Source: JAENWD01 sp963796915 (GTDB taxonomy: Bacteria; Acidobacteriota; Vicinamibacteria; Vicinamibacterales; JAENWD01). Taken from it: a stretch of DNA of 64,000 nt. The stretch spans positions 1,178,001-1,242,000 of the forward strand of contig CAWCNI010000004.1 of NCBI GenBank assembly GCA_963796915.1, in the 5' to 3' direction. Below the pieces are notes generated by a model that did no database searches, had not been told where the DNA came from, and saw nothing but the letters and a program-made list of their open reading frames with translations. This document shows positions 6,851-16,174 of this stretch, piece after piece. The number at the start of each line of letters is the position of its first letter. Within the stretch, counting starts at the first letter, position 1. A program made the translations under genes and the position numbers.

Positions 6851-9385
6851 ATGATCAGCCGCTTGATCTTCGCTGTCCCGATCATCGTCTGCCTCATTTC
6901 GACGGCCGCGCTGGCGCAGACTCCGCCGCCTGGGAATCCACCGCCTCAGACCTCTCCGACCGCGCCTCCCGCAACGACGCCGCCTGTCTTCAAGGTGGCG
7001 GTGATCGAAAGCACGCCGCTGCCGGGCTCGGACCTCACGATAGAGCAGCTGCCTGCGCCGGTGCAGACCGCGCTCGGCGCCGAGATCGAGGCCAGCGGCG
7101 CGCTCGACTTGTCAGACTTCCTCAATCGACGGTTCAACGGCGTCTTCCTCAACGAGATCCAGAACAACCCGCTGCAGCCCGATCTGAACTATCGCGGTTA
7201 TACGGCCTCTCCTCTGCTGGGGACGCCGCAAGGCCTGTCGGTCTACATGGACGGCGTCCGGCTCAACCAGCCCTTCGGCGACGTCGTCAGCTGGGATCTG
7301 ATTCCGCGATCGGCGATCGCGTCAGCGACGCTGATGCCGGGATCGAATCCGCTGTTTGGCCTCAACACGCTTGGCGGCGCGCTCTCGATCCAGACGAAGG
7401 ACGGCCGCAGCAACGCAGGCACGGCCGTGCAGGCGACCTTCGGCAGCGACGCGCGTCGCGCCATCGAATTCGAACACGGCGGCAATCGCGCCAGCGGTCT
7501 CAACTGGTACGTCGCGGGAAATCTGTTCGCCGAGAACGGCTGGCGTGACGACTCGCCGTCAACAGTCGGGCAGTTGTTTGGGAAGCTTGGCTGGCACCAG
7601 GAACGAGGCGACACCGCACTATCCGTGGGCTACGCCGGGACGTCGTTGACCGGCAACGGCCTGCAGGAGCAGCGCATGCTCGATCGAAACTTCGCGAGCG
7701 TGTACACCAAGCCTGACCAGACCGACAACAATGCCACGCTGATCAACCTGACAACACGGCGCGACGTCAACCGCAAGTTGACCTTCAGCGGGAACGCGTA
7801 CTATCGCGACATCCGAACCAAGACGTTCAACGGCGACATCAACGACGACTCGCTGGACCAGGCGGTGTATCAGCCGAACGAGGAAGAGCAGGAGGCGCTG
7901 ACAGCGGCCGGCTACGCCGGGTTTCCGACGAGCGGCGAGAACGCGTCGAATACGCCATTTCCGTTCTGGCGGTGCATCGCGAATGTCCTGCTGGCCGACG
8001 AGCCCGGCGAGAAGTGCAACGGACTGCTGAACCGCAGCCAGACCCGGCAGCACAACTATGGCGCCTCGGCCCAGGCGACGTGGCGCGACTGGGGATGGAC
8101 GGGCAACGCGCTGACGGCGGGCGCCGCCTATGACGGCAGCCAGTCGTCGTTCGACCAGTCAACGGAACTGGGATATCTCAACCCCGATCGCAGCATCACC
8201 GGCTTGAGCGCGTTCGCCGACGGCGTCACCGGCGGCACCGTCGACGGCGAGCCGTACGACAATCGCGTGAACCTCGACGGCCGGACGAATACGTTCAGCC
8301 TGTTCGCGTCCGACGTGGTGGCCATCCGCGACACCTGGAATGTCACCCTCTCGGCGCGTTACAACCGGACGAGCATCAGCAACATCGACAGGCTGAACCC
8401 CGGCGGCGGCCCGGGCTCCCTCGACGGCAATCACGTCTACGGCCGGGTGAACCCCGCGGCGGGAGTGACGTTCAGCCCGACCCGTGCGCTGAATCTCTAT
8501 ACCGGCTACAGCGAAGGCAGCCGCGCGCCGACGTCGATCGAGCTGGGATGCGCGGATCCCGGGGAGCCGTGCAGGCTGCCGAACGCGCTGGCCGGCGATC
8601 CGCCACTGAGTCAGGTGGTGACGCGCACTGTCGAAGCCGGAGTCCGCGGCGTCCACCGGGCGATCTCATGGAACGCGAGCGTCTTCCACGCCGACAACGC
8701 CGACGACATCCTGTTTGTCGCGTCGGAACAGACCGGGTTCGGCTACTTCAAGAACTTCGGCCGGACGCGGCGTGAGGGCGTCGAGCTGGGCGTCAACGCC
8801 AGGGCGGGCCGTGTCGCGGGCGGCGCGGGCTACACATGGCTGAACGCGACGTTCGCCAGCCCGGAGACAATCGACGGCACCGGCAACAGCACCAACGACA
8901 GCGCGGCCGGCGGCGATCCGGGGCTCGAGGGGACCATCGACATCGCGCCCGGTGATCACCTGCCGCTGGTGCCGCGGCACCTGCTGAAAGTGTTCGCCGA
9001 CGTGGACGTCACCGGGAAGCTGTCCGTCGACGTCGACCTCGTGGCCTCCTCCGGCGTGTACGCCCGTGGCAACGAGAACAACGAGAGTCAGCCGGACGGC
9101 ACGTATTACCTGGGGCCGGGCTCGACGGCCGCATACGGCATCGTGAATCTCGGTGTCCGCTACGACCTCACCAAGCGCCTTCAGGTGATCGCCAGGGTCA
9201 ACAACATCTTCGACGCGCGCTACTTCACAGCCGCACAACTGCAGGCGACCGGCTTCACTGGCACCGGCAGCTACATCGCGCGGCCATTTCCCGCGGTGGA
9301 CGGGGAGTATCCCGTCCAGCAGGCCACCTTCTACTCGCCGGGCGCGCCCGTGTCCTTCTGGATTGGCACCCGCGTCAAGTTCTAG
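6851..9385 (+). CDS. TonB-dependent outer-membrane receptor
   Basis: The 844-residue protein has a signal peptide (IFAVPIIVCLISTAALAQ), a Pro-rich linker, a plug domain (about 70-180, with LDLSDFLNRR, PDLNYRGYTASPLLGTPQGLSVYMDGVRLN and FGLNTLGGALSI), then a long 22-strand-type barrel ending in WIGTRVKF with the typical C-terminal Phe. Such receptors import siderophores, vitamins or glycans using TonB energy. No ligand-specific partner gene lies beside it. A -10-like TATGCT at 6824-6829 precedes the start. Confidence 0.93.
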   Translation: MISRLIFAVPIIVCLISTAALAQTPPPGNPPPQTSPTAPPATTPPVFKVAVIESTPLPGSDLTIEQLPAPVQTALGAEIEASGALDLSDFLNRRFNGVFLNEIQNNPLQPDLNYRGYTASPLLGTPQGLSVYMDGVRLNQPFGDVVSWDLIPRSAIASATLMPGSNPLFGLNTLGGALSIQTKDGRSNAGTAVQATFGSDARRAIEFEHGGNRASGLNWYVAGNLFAENGWRDDSPSTVGQLFGKLGWHQERGDTALSVGYAGTSLTGNGLQEQRMLDRNFASVYTKPDQTDNNATLINLTTRRDVNRKLTFSGNAYYRDIRTKTFNGDINDDSLDQAVYQPNEEEQEALTAAGYAGFPTSGENASNTPFPFWRCIANVLLADEPGEKCNGLLNRSQTRQHNYGASAQATWRDWGWTGNALTAGAAYDGSQSSFDQSTELGYLNPDRSITGLSAFADGVTGGTVDGEPYDNRVNLDGRTNTFSLFASDVVAIRDTWNVTLSARYNRTSISNIDRLNPGGGPGSLDGNHVYGRVNPAAGVTFSPTRALNLYTGYSEGSRAPTSIELGCADPGEPCRLPNALAGDPPLSQVVTRTVEAGVRGVHRAISWNASVFHADNADDILFVASEQTGFGYFKNFGRTRREGVELGVNARAGRVAGGAGYTWLNATFASPETIDGTGNSTNDSAAGGDPGLEGTIDIAPGDHLPLVPRHLLKVFADVDVTGKLSVDVDLVASSGVYARGNENNESQPDGTYYLGPGSTAAYGIVNLGVRYDLTKRLQVIARVNNIFDARYFTAAQLQATGFTGTGSYIARPFPAVDGEYPVQQATFYSPGAPVSFWIGTRVKF

Positions 9386-9403
9386 CAGTCACTTCTGGAC
9401 TCT

Positions 9404-9424
9404 ACGCCGGGCGCGGACCGGCGT
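9404..9424. terminator. Hairpin between convergent genes, possible bidirectional terminator
   Basis: ACGCCGG (9404-9410) pairs with CCGGCGT (9418-9424) around a seven-base loop. It sits in the 53 bp between two convergent stops. There is no clear T run, so termination is inferred from placement. Confidence 0.45.
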
Positions 9425-9438
9425 GCCCCACTCCGCCG

Positions 9439-10845
9439 TCAGCCGCCGTGCTCCGACACAGACAGCTTGTGCTGACTGACCGACTCACCGTCTTCGCGGC
9501 GCAATTCACGGAAGATGAACGTGGACAGCGTGGTCAGCACGCCGAGGACGATAAAGGCTTTGTGAATGCCCGTCATCATCTGCGCGGGAGTGGCATTGAA
9601 CCGGTCGGGTACGAACACCGCGGTGACCAGCGATGCCGTCGCCACACCGAAGCTGATCGACATCTGCTGCATCGTGCTGGCGATGGTGCTGGCCGCGCTC
9701 GTCTGGTCCTCGCTGATGTCCGCATAGGCGAGCGTGTTCATGCTCGTGTACTGCAGCGACGTGAAAAAGCCGTAGACGAACACCTGCGCCACTATCAGCG
9801 CGACCGGTGAGCTGGCGTCGATGGTGGCAAACAGCGTGATCAGCACGCCCAGCATCAACGTGTTCGAGATCAGCACGGCCCGGTAGCCGAACCGCCGCAG
9901 GATGATCGGCATCGTCAGCTTGAGGCTCATGGCTGCGATGGCCTGCGGCATCATCATCAGGCCGGACTGCACCGGTGAGTAGCCCAGGCCGACCTGATAG
10001 AGCAGCGGAAACAGGAAGGGGATGCCGCCGATGCCGAGACGCGTGAAGTAGCTGCCGCTGACAGCCGCGCGGAAGGTCCGGATACGGAAGAGCGTCAACC
10101 GCAGCAGCGGAAACGGTATGCGCGTGGCCCGGATCCCGTACGCCGCCAGGCTGGCTGCCGACACGAGCAGCAGCACGAGCAGCACCTTTCCGCTCAGGGT
10201 GTGCTCGCCAAAGACCTCGAGCACGTACGACAGCAGCGCCACGCCGCCGCCAAAGAGCACCAGGCCGGGAACGTCGAGCGGCGGCGTGTGGTCTTCGCGA
10301 TAGTCGGGCAGGTATCGATAGACCAGCAGGAGGCCAAGCAGGCCGATCGGCAGGTTGACGAAGAAGATCACCCGCCAGTGGAAGTAGCCGACGATGAAAC
10401 CGCCGGTGACCGGGCCCAACATGGGACCGATCAGGCCGGGAATGGCGACGAAGGTCATCGCGCGGATCAACTCCGACTTGGCGAACGTCCGCACCATCGT
10501 GAGGCGGCCGACCGGCAGCATCATGGCGCCGCCAAGCCCCTGGAGAATCCGGCACGCCACCAGCACGTGGATGTTGGTGGACAGCCCGCAGAGCAGGGAA
10601 CCGAGCGTGAATATGCCTATCGCCGATGAGAACACCCGGCGGGTGCCGAACCTGTCGGCCATCCAGCCGCTGATCGGAATGAAGACTGCCAGGCTGAGGG
10701 TGTAGCTCGAGAGGACCGCCTTCATGCTCAGCGGCGCGACGCCGAGAGCCGCTGCAATCGCCGGCACCGCGGTGTTGAGAATCGTGGTGTCGAGCGACTC
10801 CATGAAGAAGGCGACGGCGACGAGCCACGGCAGCAGTCGTTTCAT
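9439..10845 (-). CDS. MFS drug exporter, DHA2 (EmrB/QacA) type
   Basis: The 468-residue product is made of hydrophobic helices throughout. It starts MKRLLPWLVAVAFFMESLDTTILNTAVPAIAAALG, which carries the LD-TxxN-A-P signature of DHA2 exporters in helix 1. The motif A region GWMADRFGTRRVF and the helix-5 motif C-like GLIGPMLGPVTGG mark it as a proton-driven antiporter. I chose the ATG at 10845 (AGGT seven bases upstream) over a TTG 39 bases earlier. No membrane-fusion partner or regulator is next to it. Confidence 0.92.
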   Translation of the reverse strand: MKRLLPWLVAVAFFMESLDTTILNTAVPAIAAALGVAPLSMKAVLSSYTLSLAVFIPISGWMADRFGTRRVFSSAIGIFTLGSLLCGLSTNIHVLVACRILQGLGGAMMLPVGRLTMVRTFAKSELIRAMTFVAIPGLIGPMLGPVTGGFIVGYFHWRVIFFVNLPIGLLGLLLVYRYLPDYREDHTPPLDVPGLVLFGGGVALLSYVLEVFGEHTLSGKVLLVLLLVSAASLAAYGIRATRIPFPLLRLTLFRIRTFRAAVSGSYFTRLGIGGIPFLFPLLYQVGLGYSPVQSGLMMMPQAIAAMSLKLTMPIILRRFGYRAVLISNTLMLGVLITLFATIDASSPVALIVAQVFVYGFFTSLQYTSMNTLAYADISEDQTSAASTIASTMQQMSISFGVATASLVTAVFVPDRFNATPAQMMTGIHKAFIVLGVLTTLSTFIFRELRREDGESVSQHKLSVSEHGG

Positions 10846-10999
10846 CCGGTGACCTGGCGCGCGGACGTCGGCACACGTCGGCAACCGCCTTCGGCATCAT
10901 ACGGCGTGCGGCGGCGCGGCCTTAGATCCGCCGGCCGCGGCGGCCGACAGAAGGCGGGCAGGGGTGTCCGGTCGCCCAGGCGCAGCCCGGCTGCCGGCG

Positions 11000-11524
11000 C
11001 TACGACGCGCGGCTGGCGGTTTCCGCGGGCGTGGAAGGAAGCTGCCCGATGGCGTCCAGGTGCGTGCGGAGCGCCAGATGGTCAAGCGCGTCGAGGCTGA
11101 GGCTCGTGAAGATGCGGATTCTGGCGTCGAGATCGTGAACGGTCTGCAGAAAGGCATGAAGCCTTTCCTCGTCCGAGCCTGCGACCTGCGTGGGATCGGC
11201 GACGCCCCAATGTGCGGTGACCGGCTCACCGTGCCATGCCGGGCAGGTCTCTTCCTTCGCCCTGTCGCAGAGCGTGAAGATGAAGTCCATGTGCGGCGCG
11301 CCGGGCCCCGCGAACTCTTCCCAACTCTTGCTGCGCGGGGCGCCTGCGGGTACGTGACAGCGCTCGAGAGCCGAGAGCGCCAGCGGCTGCACCGTGCCTT
11401 TCGGCTGGCTGCCAGCACTGAACGCCCGGAACCGCTCTGCGCCGCGAAGCTTCAGCAGCGCTTCGGCGATGACGCTGCGCGCGGAGTTGCCGCTGCAGAT
11501 GAACAACACGTTGTAAGGAGGCAT
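11000..11524 (-). CDS. Low-molecular-weight phosphatase / arsenate reductase ArsC-like protein
   Basis: This 174-residue protein has the P-loop Cys-x5-Arg (C10-S-G-N-S-A-R16-S) directly at its N terminus, and the DP element in HWGVADPTQ that supplies the general acid, as in thioredoxin-type arsenate reductases and LMW tyrosine phosphatases. The usual ArsC extra Cys pair is only partly visible (C in TLCDRAKEETCPAW). That CD-x-A-xx-x-CP block favours arsenate reductase over tyrosine phosphatase. No ArsR or arsenite pump gene is adjacent. Confidence 0.85.
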   Translation of the reverse strand: MPPYNVLFICSGNSARSVIAEALLKLRGAERFRAFSAGSQPKGTVQPLALSALERCHVPAGAPRSKSWEEFAGPGAPHMDFIFTLCDRAKEETCPAWHGEPVTAHWGVADPTQVAGSDEERLHAFLQTVHDLDARIRIFTSLSLDALDHLALRTHLDAIGQLPSTPAETASRAS

Positions 11525-11685
11525 CCTGTACCGAATGTGAGGCGTGGAACCCGATGCGAGCCGCAGGTGGTGCCCGCCACCCAGAATGACGAGCACTGTA
11601 GAGTTCGCGAGTTTTGGTGGTCAAGCAACATCGGCGTAAACACACCTGCCGAGGCCTTTTCTCTGCCCAACACAGCTGCCAGGAC

Positions 11686-11721
11686 GTCCGGGCGGCGATA
11701 TATATCGCCGCCACGGCGGAC
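11686..11721. promoter_or_regulatory. Perfect 22-bp palindrome with extended arms in a 345 bp intergenic region
   Basis: Positions 11691-11712 form a perfect palindrome with half-site GGCGGCGATAT. Outside it, GTCCG (11686-11690) and CGGAC (11717-11721) extend the symmetry with a four-base offset. It lies between the divergent arsC-like gene (start 11524) and the PEP-CTERM gene (start 11870), about 160 bp from each. There is no T run, so it looks more like a dimeric regulator site or a cruciform than a terminator. The rest of 11525-11869 shows no gene. Confidence 0.6.
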
Positions 11722-11869
11722 TATTGTTGAGGCTGCGCGTGCAATTCCGGGCAAGATCTTCGAAATTCAGGCCAGATTTCGGTAAAAGCTGGACCCCACC
11801 CGGCGGCCGTCTTCTTGCACAGCGGTTGGCAACGTCTCCCTGGCCCGGTTTTGGAGGACCGGTACGCAA

Positions 11870-12652
11870 ATGAAAATGACCTCAGTTAGCACGGCGACTC
11901 GCGCAGTGTGCGCGGCAGCAGTCGCAGCCGGCTTCGCAATGGCGGCTCCCGCCTACGCCGACACGATCAACTTCAGCACGTCGGCCTGCGCGGGCACCAC
12001 CTGCACGGTGTCGGGATCGACCTATTCGATCGCGCTGACCGCAAATGGCGGCAGCTTCGGCTACAAGTCGATCACCGCAGGCGCGACAGATCCGTATGCG
12101 GGACAGACGATCAGGGGCCTTGGCGTCACTGGAAGCTCCGACCCGACGCCCGGCGAGATCGACCTGAACGAAAGCATCTCCGGCATTCTCAGCAGCGCGG
12201 TCAACCTCGACTCGCTTCGCCTCGTGTTCATCTACAACGGACCTGAGTTCAGCGACCCGTTTGAAATCGCCAAGGTGACGATCAACAACACCACTTCGGC
12301 GACGTTTACCGTGAACAGCCAGAACGGCGGCGTCTGGACCGGCTTCGGCGGCGCGTCGATCTCGAACTGCGGCACGACGTCGGACGCCGGGACCGGATGC
12401 TTCGACATCGCCAATCCCTTCGGCCTGACGCCGGTGAACAGCATCCTGTTCCAGGCGTTGACCTCGGGGCCAGGACGACCCATCCAGGGCAACGACTCGG
12501 ACTACTCGCTGGGTAACCTGAAGGTGAGCGTTCCGGTGCCCGACACCAGAAGTGACACCCCGGTACCCGAGCCGACCTCGATGCTCCTGCTCGGCACGGG
12601 TCTCCTCGGCGTCGGCCGCGCGGTGCGCAAGCGCGTTCGCGCCGGCCGGTAG
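11870..12652 (+). CDS. PEP-CTERM sorted secreted protein
   Basis: The 260-residue protein starts with a signal peptide (VCAAAVAAGFAMAAPAYA), has a Gly/Ser/Thr-rich middle with Cys pairs (SACAGTTC, SNCGTTSDAGTGCF), and ends in VPEPTS, a hydrophobic helix LLLGTGLLGVGRAV, and a basic tail. That tripartite tail is the PEP-CTERM signal processed by exosortase in exopolysaccharide-producing bacteria. GGAGG lies 12 bases upstream of the ATG. No exosortase gene is in the window. Function of the mature domain is unknown. Confidence 0.9.
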   Translation: MKMTSVSTATRAVCAAAVAAGFAMAAPAYADTINFSTSACAGTTCTVSGSTYSIALTANGGSFGYKSITAGATDPYAGQTIRGLGVTGSSDPTPGEIDLNESISGILSSAVNLDSLRLVFIYNGPEFSDPFEIAKVTINNTTSATFTVNSQNGGVWTGFGGASISNCGTTSDAGTGCFDIANPFGLTPVNSILFQALTSGPGRPIQGNDSDYSLGNLKVSVPVPDTRSDTPVPEPTSMLLLGTGLLGVGRAVRKRVRAGR

Positions 12653-12676
12653 CTCTTCCCGGCCTCCAGACGCAGG

Positions 12677-12712
12677 AAGCCCCGTCGCCTTCCATGGGCG
12701 GCGGGGCTTTTC
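12677..12712 (+). terminator. Rho-independent terminator after the PEP-CTERM gene
   Basis: AAGCCCCGTCGCC (12677-12689) pairs with GGCGGCGGGGCTT (12697-12709), with one G-U pair, followed by TTTTCT. It closes the upstream PEP-CTERM transcript. Confidence 0.85.
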
Positions 12713-12776
12713 TCTGTACGGTCGCCTGAGTCGAAACGCCGCGCCTGCGGCGCCGCCAGCTCGAAGAGGCGCTGTC

Positions 12777-15236
12777 TCAGGGCTTGCTCGAGGTGAGCGC
12801 GAAGCCGATGGACCGCTTCAGCGGGTTGTAGAACGTGCCGTACTCCGGTGACGTGATGTTGTTCTGCACGTCACGGTAGGCCTTGTTGTTGAAGACGTTG
12901 TAGAGCTGCAGGCCGCCCGTGAAGTGATACTTCTTGAACTTCCACGGCCTGACGATCGAGAAGTCGAGCGTCGACACGTGCGGCAGCCGCCCGGTCTCAT
13001 TTCGTTCCCCGACAAAGTCCTGGTATTCGTCGACAGCCGACCAGGGGAAGCCGCTTCGCCATTCATAGAGCGGCGAGAATACCCACTTTCCAGGCAGGCC
13101 CCATGTCCCACGGACGATGATCCGGTTGGGCACATCGGTCGGGCTCAGCGAGTTCTCATTGGCCCGAATGATGGGGTTCCTGAAGTTTCCGAAGAACTGA
13201 TCGTAGTCGTTCAGATCGATGGTGCCGCGCGCGCGGACGTACGACACCGTGAGGTCGCGATACTCGCTCGCCACGAACCTGCCGGTCGTCTCGAACTCCC
13301 AGTACTTCGAGGCGCCATCGGATGCCAGCACCAGCGCGCCCCGCTCGGCGTCCGGCGTCACGATGGCTTCGGTGGAACCTGTCCGATGCAGGTACGCCGC
13401 CTTGAAGAACACCTTCCGCCCGAATCGCTCATCCCAGGCGATCGTCTCGACCAGGCTCTCCGGCGTGCGCAGGCGGCCATCGATCACGTGGGTGTAAGTC
13501 ACCGGCCCGCCCTGCGGCGACCCGTCAGGATTGAATCGCGAGACGGTGGCAATTTCGAGCTGCGTGAAGGCCCCGACGTTCAGCGGAGTACGCTGGTTGA
13601 ACTTGCCGATCCCGCCGCGCAGGATGCCGCGGCCATCGGGCAATACGGTTATGGCCACGCCGCCGCGAGGGGAGTAGTTGAACCGTTCGACGATGTCGTC
13701 GCGGTCGGCGCGGAAGCCGAGCTCGAACATCACGCGGTCGCTCACGCGCCAGCGGTCCTGCGCGAAGGCGCCGAACTCGCTGCCGCTGACGTCCGGGTGG
13801 GTGAGCAGCGGCGCGAACGTCGTCAGCTCCGCCAGCGAGCCATCGAGCCGGCGAACCTCGAGCGGCTGGTTGTAGTCGTCGCCGTCGTAGCCGGAACGCT
13901 GCAGGTCGACGCCAAACTTGAACACGTGCTGGCCGGCAAAGTGCTCCTTCGACATCGTCAGCGCCTCGACCACCTGCAGGCTGTGGACGTTGCGCTCGTG
14001 ACGGTTGAAGTAGTCGCCGCTCTGCGTCTCCGGCGCATAGACCATCGGGTCCGTGCCCTGTGTCTTCTCATCCACCTCGAACAAGCGGCCGGCCACTGTC
14101 GACTCCATCACCGCGTTGGACGAAAGGATGTAGCGATCGACGAAGCCGGCGGCGAAGCCTTTCTGCGTGTACCTCGGCGTCGTCTCCGGTGGCCGGAAGG
14201 TGGTCATCGTCGCGTTGGTGATCTTGCGCGGGAAGAAGGCGACGCCTCCCGTCAGGGAGTGGCGCGGCGAGAAGACGGCATCGAGCCGCGTGAACGAGTC
14301 GAAGCTGTCGAGGCCGAGCGTCGGCTCGCCCGGCAGGCTCTTCACCGGGGTACGCACGTAGCGGTACTGCAGATACTCGCCGAACAGCAACTTGTCTTTC
14401 TTGATCGGGCCTGAGAACGAGAACCGCGGCTCGAACTTGTCGACGAGCCCCTTCCCGAGCCCCGGCATGAGGTTGCCCGGCGAGAACGTCCAGTCGTTGG
14501 TCCCGCGCTTCGTGCGCACCTGCGTGACGCTGGTCGAGAAGCGGCCGTACTCAGCGGCAAACGGGTTCGAGAGCACTTCGACAGATTCCACCGCGCCGCT
14601 CGGCAACTCCAGCTCGAAGTCGCCGGTGGACGGATCGTTCAGGCTGGCGCTGCTCAATTGCAGGGCGCCTGTCGTGGGGGCGCCGCCCTTGATGCGCAGC
14701 CGTCCTTCCGGCCCGCGGATCACGCTTGGCAGCACCTTCAACAGCGACTGGTAGTCGTCGCCTGACAGGGGCTGCACGTCCATCTTCGCGCCCGACAGGA
14801 CGTCGCTGACGGCCACCGGCTGGATGCTCTGTGTCGGCGAGTTCGCCGGCGCGACGACGTTGACGCTCTCGCGCACGAATACCAGGCGCATTTCGACCAG
14901 GACCCGCTCAGTGGCGCCGGCATGCACCGCGAACGGCGCGGAGGTGACCTCCGCAAACCCGTCGCGCAGGGCACCGACGACGTACCGGCCGGGAGGGACA
15001 TCAGGAAAACTCACCTGGCCCACACCGTCGCTCTCCGACTTGGCAATCACGACGTTGCCGTCGACGTTGCGAAGTTCGACGGCAACCTGGGGAATCCGCA
15101 GCGACTCCAGCGCCAGCGTGACGACGACCCGGCCGTTGCCGGCCGCCGGTGTCTGCGCGGCGGCAGGCGGGGCATTCAGATGAAGGCAGAGGGCCAGCGC
15201 AGCGGGGAGGCAGAGAACACGAACGGATGCGATCAC
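12777..15236 (-). CDS. TonB-dependent receptor with carboxypeptidase-regulatory-like N-terminal domain
   Basis: The 819-residue protein has a signal peptide (VLCLPAALALCLHLNAPPAAAQ), an Ig-like carboxypeptidase-regulatory domain (about 30-115, with VSFPDVPPGRYVVGALRDGF), a plug-like domain (about 130-240, ending AEYGRFSTSVTQVRTKRGTN), and a beta-barrel. This arrangement is typical of acidobacterial oar-like receptors. It starts at a GTG with GGAG upstream. It lies between two PEP-CTERM genes, convergent with one and divergent from the other, so the three may form a surface-associated group. Confidence 0.9.
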   Translation of the reverse strand: MIASVRVLCLPAALALCLHLNAPPAAAQTPAAGNGRVVVTLALESLRIPQVAVELRNVDGNVVIAKSESDGVGQVSFPDVPPGRYVVGALRDGFAEVTSAPFAVHAGATERVLVEMRLVFVRESVNVVAPANSPTQSIQPVAVSDVLSGAKMDVQPLSGDDYQSLLKVLPSVIRGPEGRLRIKGGAPTTGALQLSSASLNDPSTGDFELELPSGAVESVEVLSNPFAAEYGRFSTSVTQVRTKRGTNDWTFSPGNLMPGLGKGLVDKFEPRFSFSGPIKKDKLLFGEYLQYRYVRTPVKSLPGEPTLGLDSFDSFTRLDAVFSPRHSLTGGVAFFPRKITNATMTTFRPPETTPRYTQKGFAAGFVDRYILSSNAVMESTVAGRLFEVDEKTQGTDPMVYAPETQSGDYFNRHERNVHSLQVVEALTMSKEHFAGQHVFKFGVDLQRSGYDGDDYNQPLEVRRLDGSLAELTTFAPLLTHPDVSGSEFGAFAQDRWRVSDRVMFELGFRADRDDIVERFNYSPRGGVAITVLPDGRGILRGGIGKFNQRTPLNVGAFTQLEIATVSRFNPDGSPQGGPVTYTHVIDGRLRTPESLVETIAWDERFGRKVFFKAAYLHRTGSTEAIVTPDAERGALVLASDGASKYWEFETTGRFVASEYRDLTVSYVRARGTIDLNDYDQFFGNFRNPIIRANENSLSPTDVPNRIIVRGTWGLPGKWVFSPLYEWRSGFPWSAVDEYQDFVGERNETGRLPHVSTLDFSIVRPWKFKKYHFTGGLQLYNVFNNKAYRDVQNNITSPEYGTFYNPLKRSIGFALTSSKP

Positions 15237-15324
15237 GAGTAAGTCTCCAGACGGTGCGCAATGCTACCACCCGAGGCAGAGGCGCATAGCGCATGAGCTT
15301 AAAACTCATCGGTTTTCACGGGTA

Positions 15325-15330
15325 TATACT
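15325..15330 (+). promoter_or_regulatory. -10 element TATACT upstream of the second PEP-CTERM gene
   Basis: TATACT lies 13 bases before the ATG at 15344, so the transcript would have a leader of only a few bases. The -35 region is poor but contains a small inverted repeat ATGAG/CTCAT (15293-15309) that could bind a regulator. Confidence 0.45.
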
Positions 15331-15343
15331 CCGCGGGCTTTTC

Positions 15344-16096
15344 ATGGTCCCCGGCGCCCAGTCCAGACGTCTCGCATCGCTCGCCCTCTTCGCGTGGGTT
15401 TCCGCATTCACCCTCTCAGGCATCCCCGCGCACGCCGCAGCCATCACTGGCGGCACGCTCACGTTCAGGCAGTCGGGATTCCCGGATGTGTCGACTAGTT
15501 TCACTGTCGGCAGCGGGCGCGAGTTCGCGTTCGCCGACGGCAGCCCTTTCGACACGGAAGCCATTTTCGTCCAGGACGAATTCCTCGACTTCTCGAATGG
15601 GTCCACTGTCAGCCGGCTGCAGCTGCACATGTTCGGCGGAGGAGAGACGTACGGTGGGAGCGACTGCGACAGCTGCACCGTCACGGGCCTGAACCCCGAC
15701 GGCCGGTGGTTCCTCGCTGACTTCACCTTCACCTCGCCTACGGCGGTGCTGCAAGGCGTCTCAGTCGCCGCCCTGACAAACATTTTCGGATTCGCCGCGC
15801 CAGGGCAATTGCACTACGACAACACGGCAAAGACCGTGGGCGTCGACATCGCCACGCTTGGCATCGGGAACCTGCCGTCAGGCCAGCCATGGTTCGGCGA
15901 CATCGTCCTCTCGTTTCTGGTGCAGGACCCGAACGACTCTGGCGGCCCCAGAGATCTGACGGCGCCCGAGCCGGGCTCCGTGCTGCTGCTCGGCACCGGC
16001 CTCGCCGCGATGGCAGCCGCCAGGCGTCGCACGCGGCGCGGTCGGGCGCAGCAGGCGATAGGCCCCGCGGCCGCCGTCGGCTCGTCGCGGCCCTGA
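15344..16096 (+). CDS. PEP-CTERM sorted secreted protein
   Basis: This 250-residue protein starts MVPGAQSRRLASLALFAWVSAFTLSG, a signal peptide ending near AHA. A beta-rich body follows (TGGTLTFRQSGFPDVSTSF...), then the PEP-CTERM tail APEPGS, hydrophobic VLLLGTGLAAMAAA, and RRRTRRGR. A longer start at 15293 overlaps the promoter and is less likely. The body differs from the PEP-CTERM protein at 11870, so they are not simple duplicates. It ends 78 bp before the nucleotidyltransferase gene and may or may not be cotranscribed with it. Confidence 0.87.
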   Translation: MVPGAQSRRLASLALFAWVSAFTLSGIPAHAAAITGGTLTFRQSGFPDVSTSFTVGSGREFAFADGSPFDTEAIFVQDEFLDFSNGSTVSRLQLHMFGGGETYGGSDCDSCTVTGLNPDGRWFLADFTFTSPTAVLQGVSVAALTNIFGFAAPGQLHYDNTAKTVGVDIATLGIGNLPSGQPWFGDIVLSFLVQDPNDSGGPRDLTAPEPGSVLLLGTGLAAMAAARRRTRRGRAQQAIGPAAAVGSSRP

Positions 16097-16174
16097 AGCG
16101 AACGGCTGCGGGGAAGGCCTGGCGGACCTGCGATCGCGGGGTGCGCGGGCTCCGTGGAGGCGTTAGGATCGCGC

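Noticed and set aside
16097..16174. Precursor peptide gene for a lasso-like cluster
   Set aside because: The 78 bp before the nucleotidyltransferase is too short and has no convincing start, leader or core; the other gaps in the cassette are overlaps or 42 bp.
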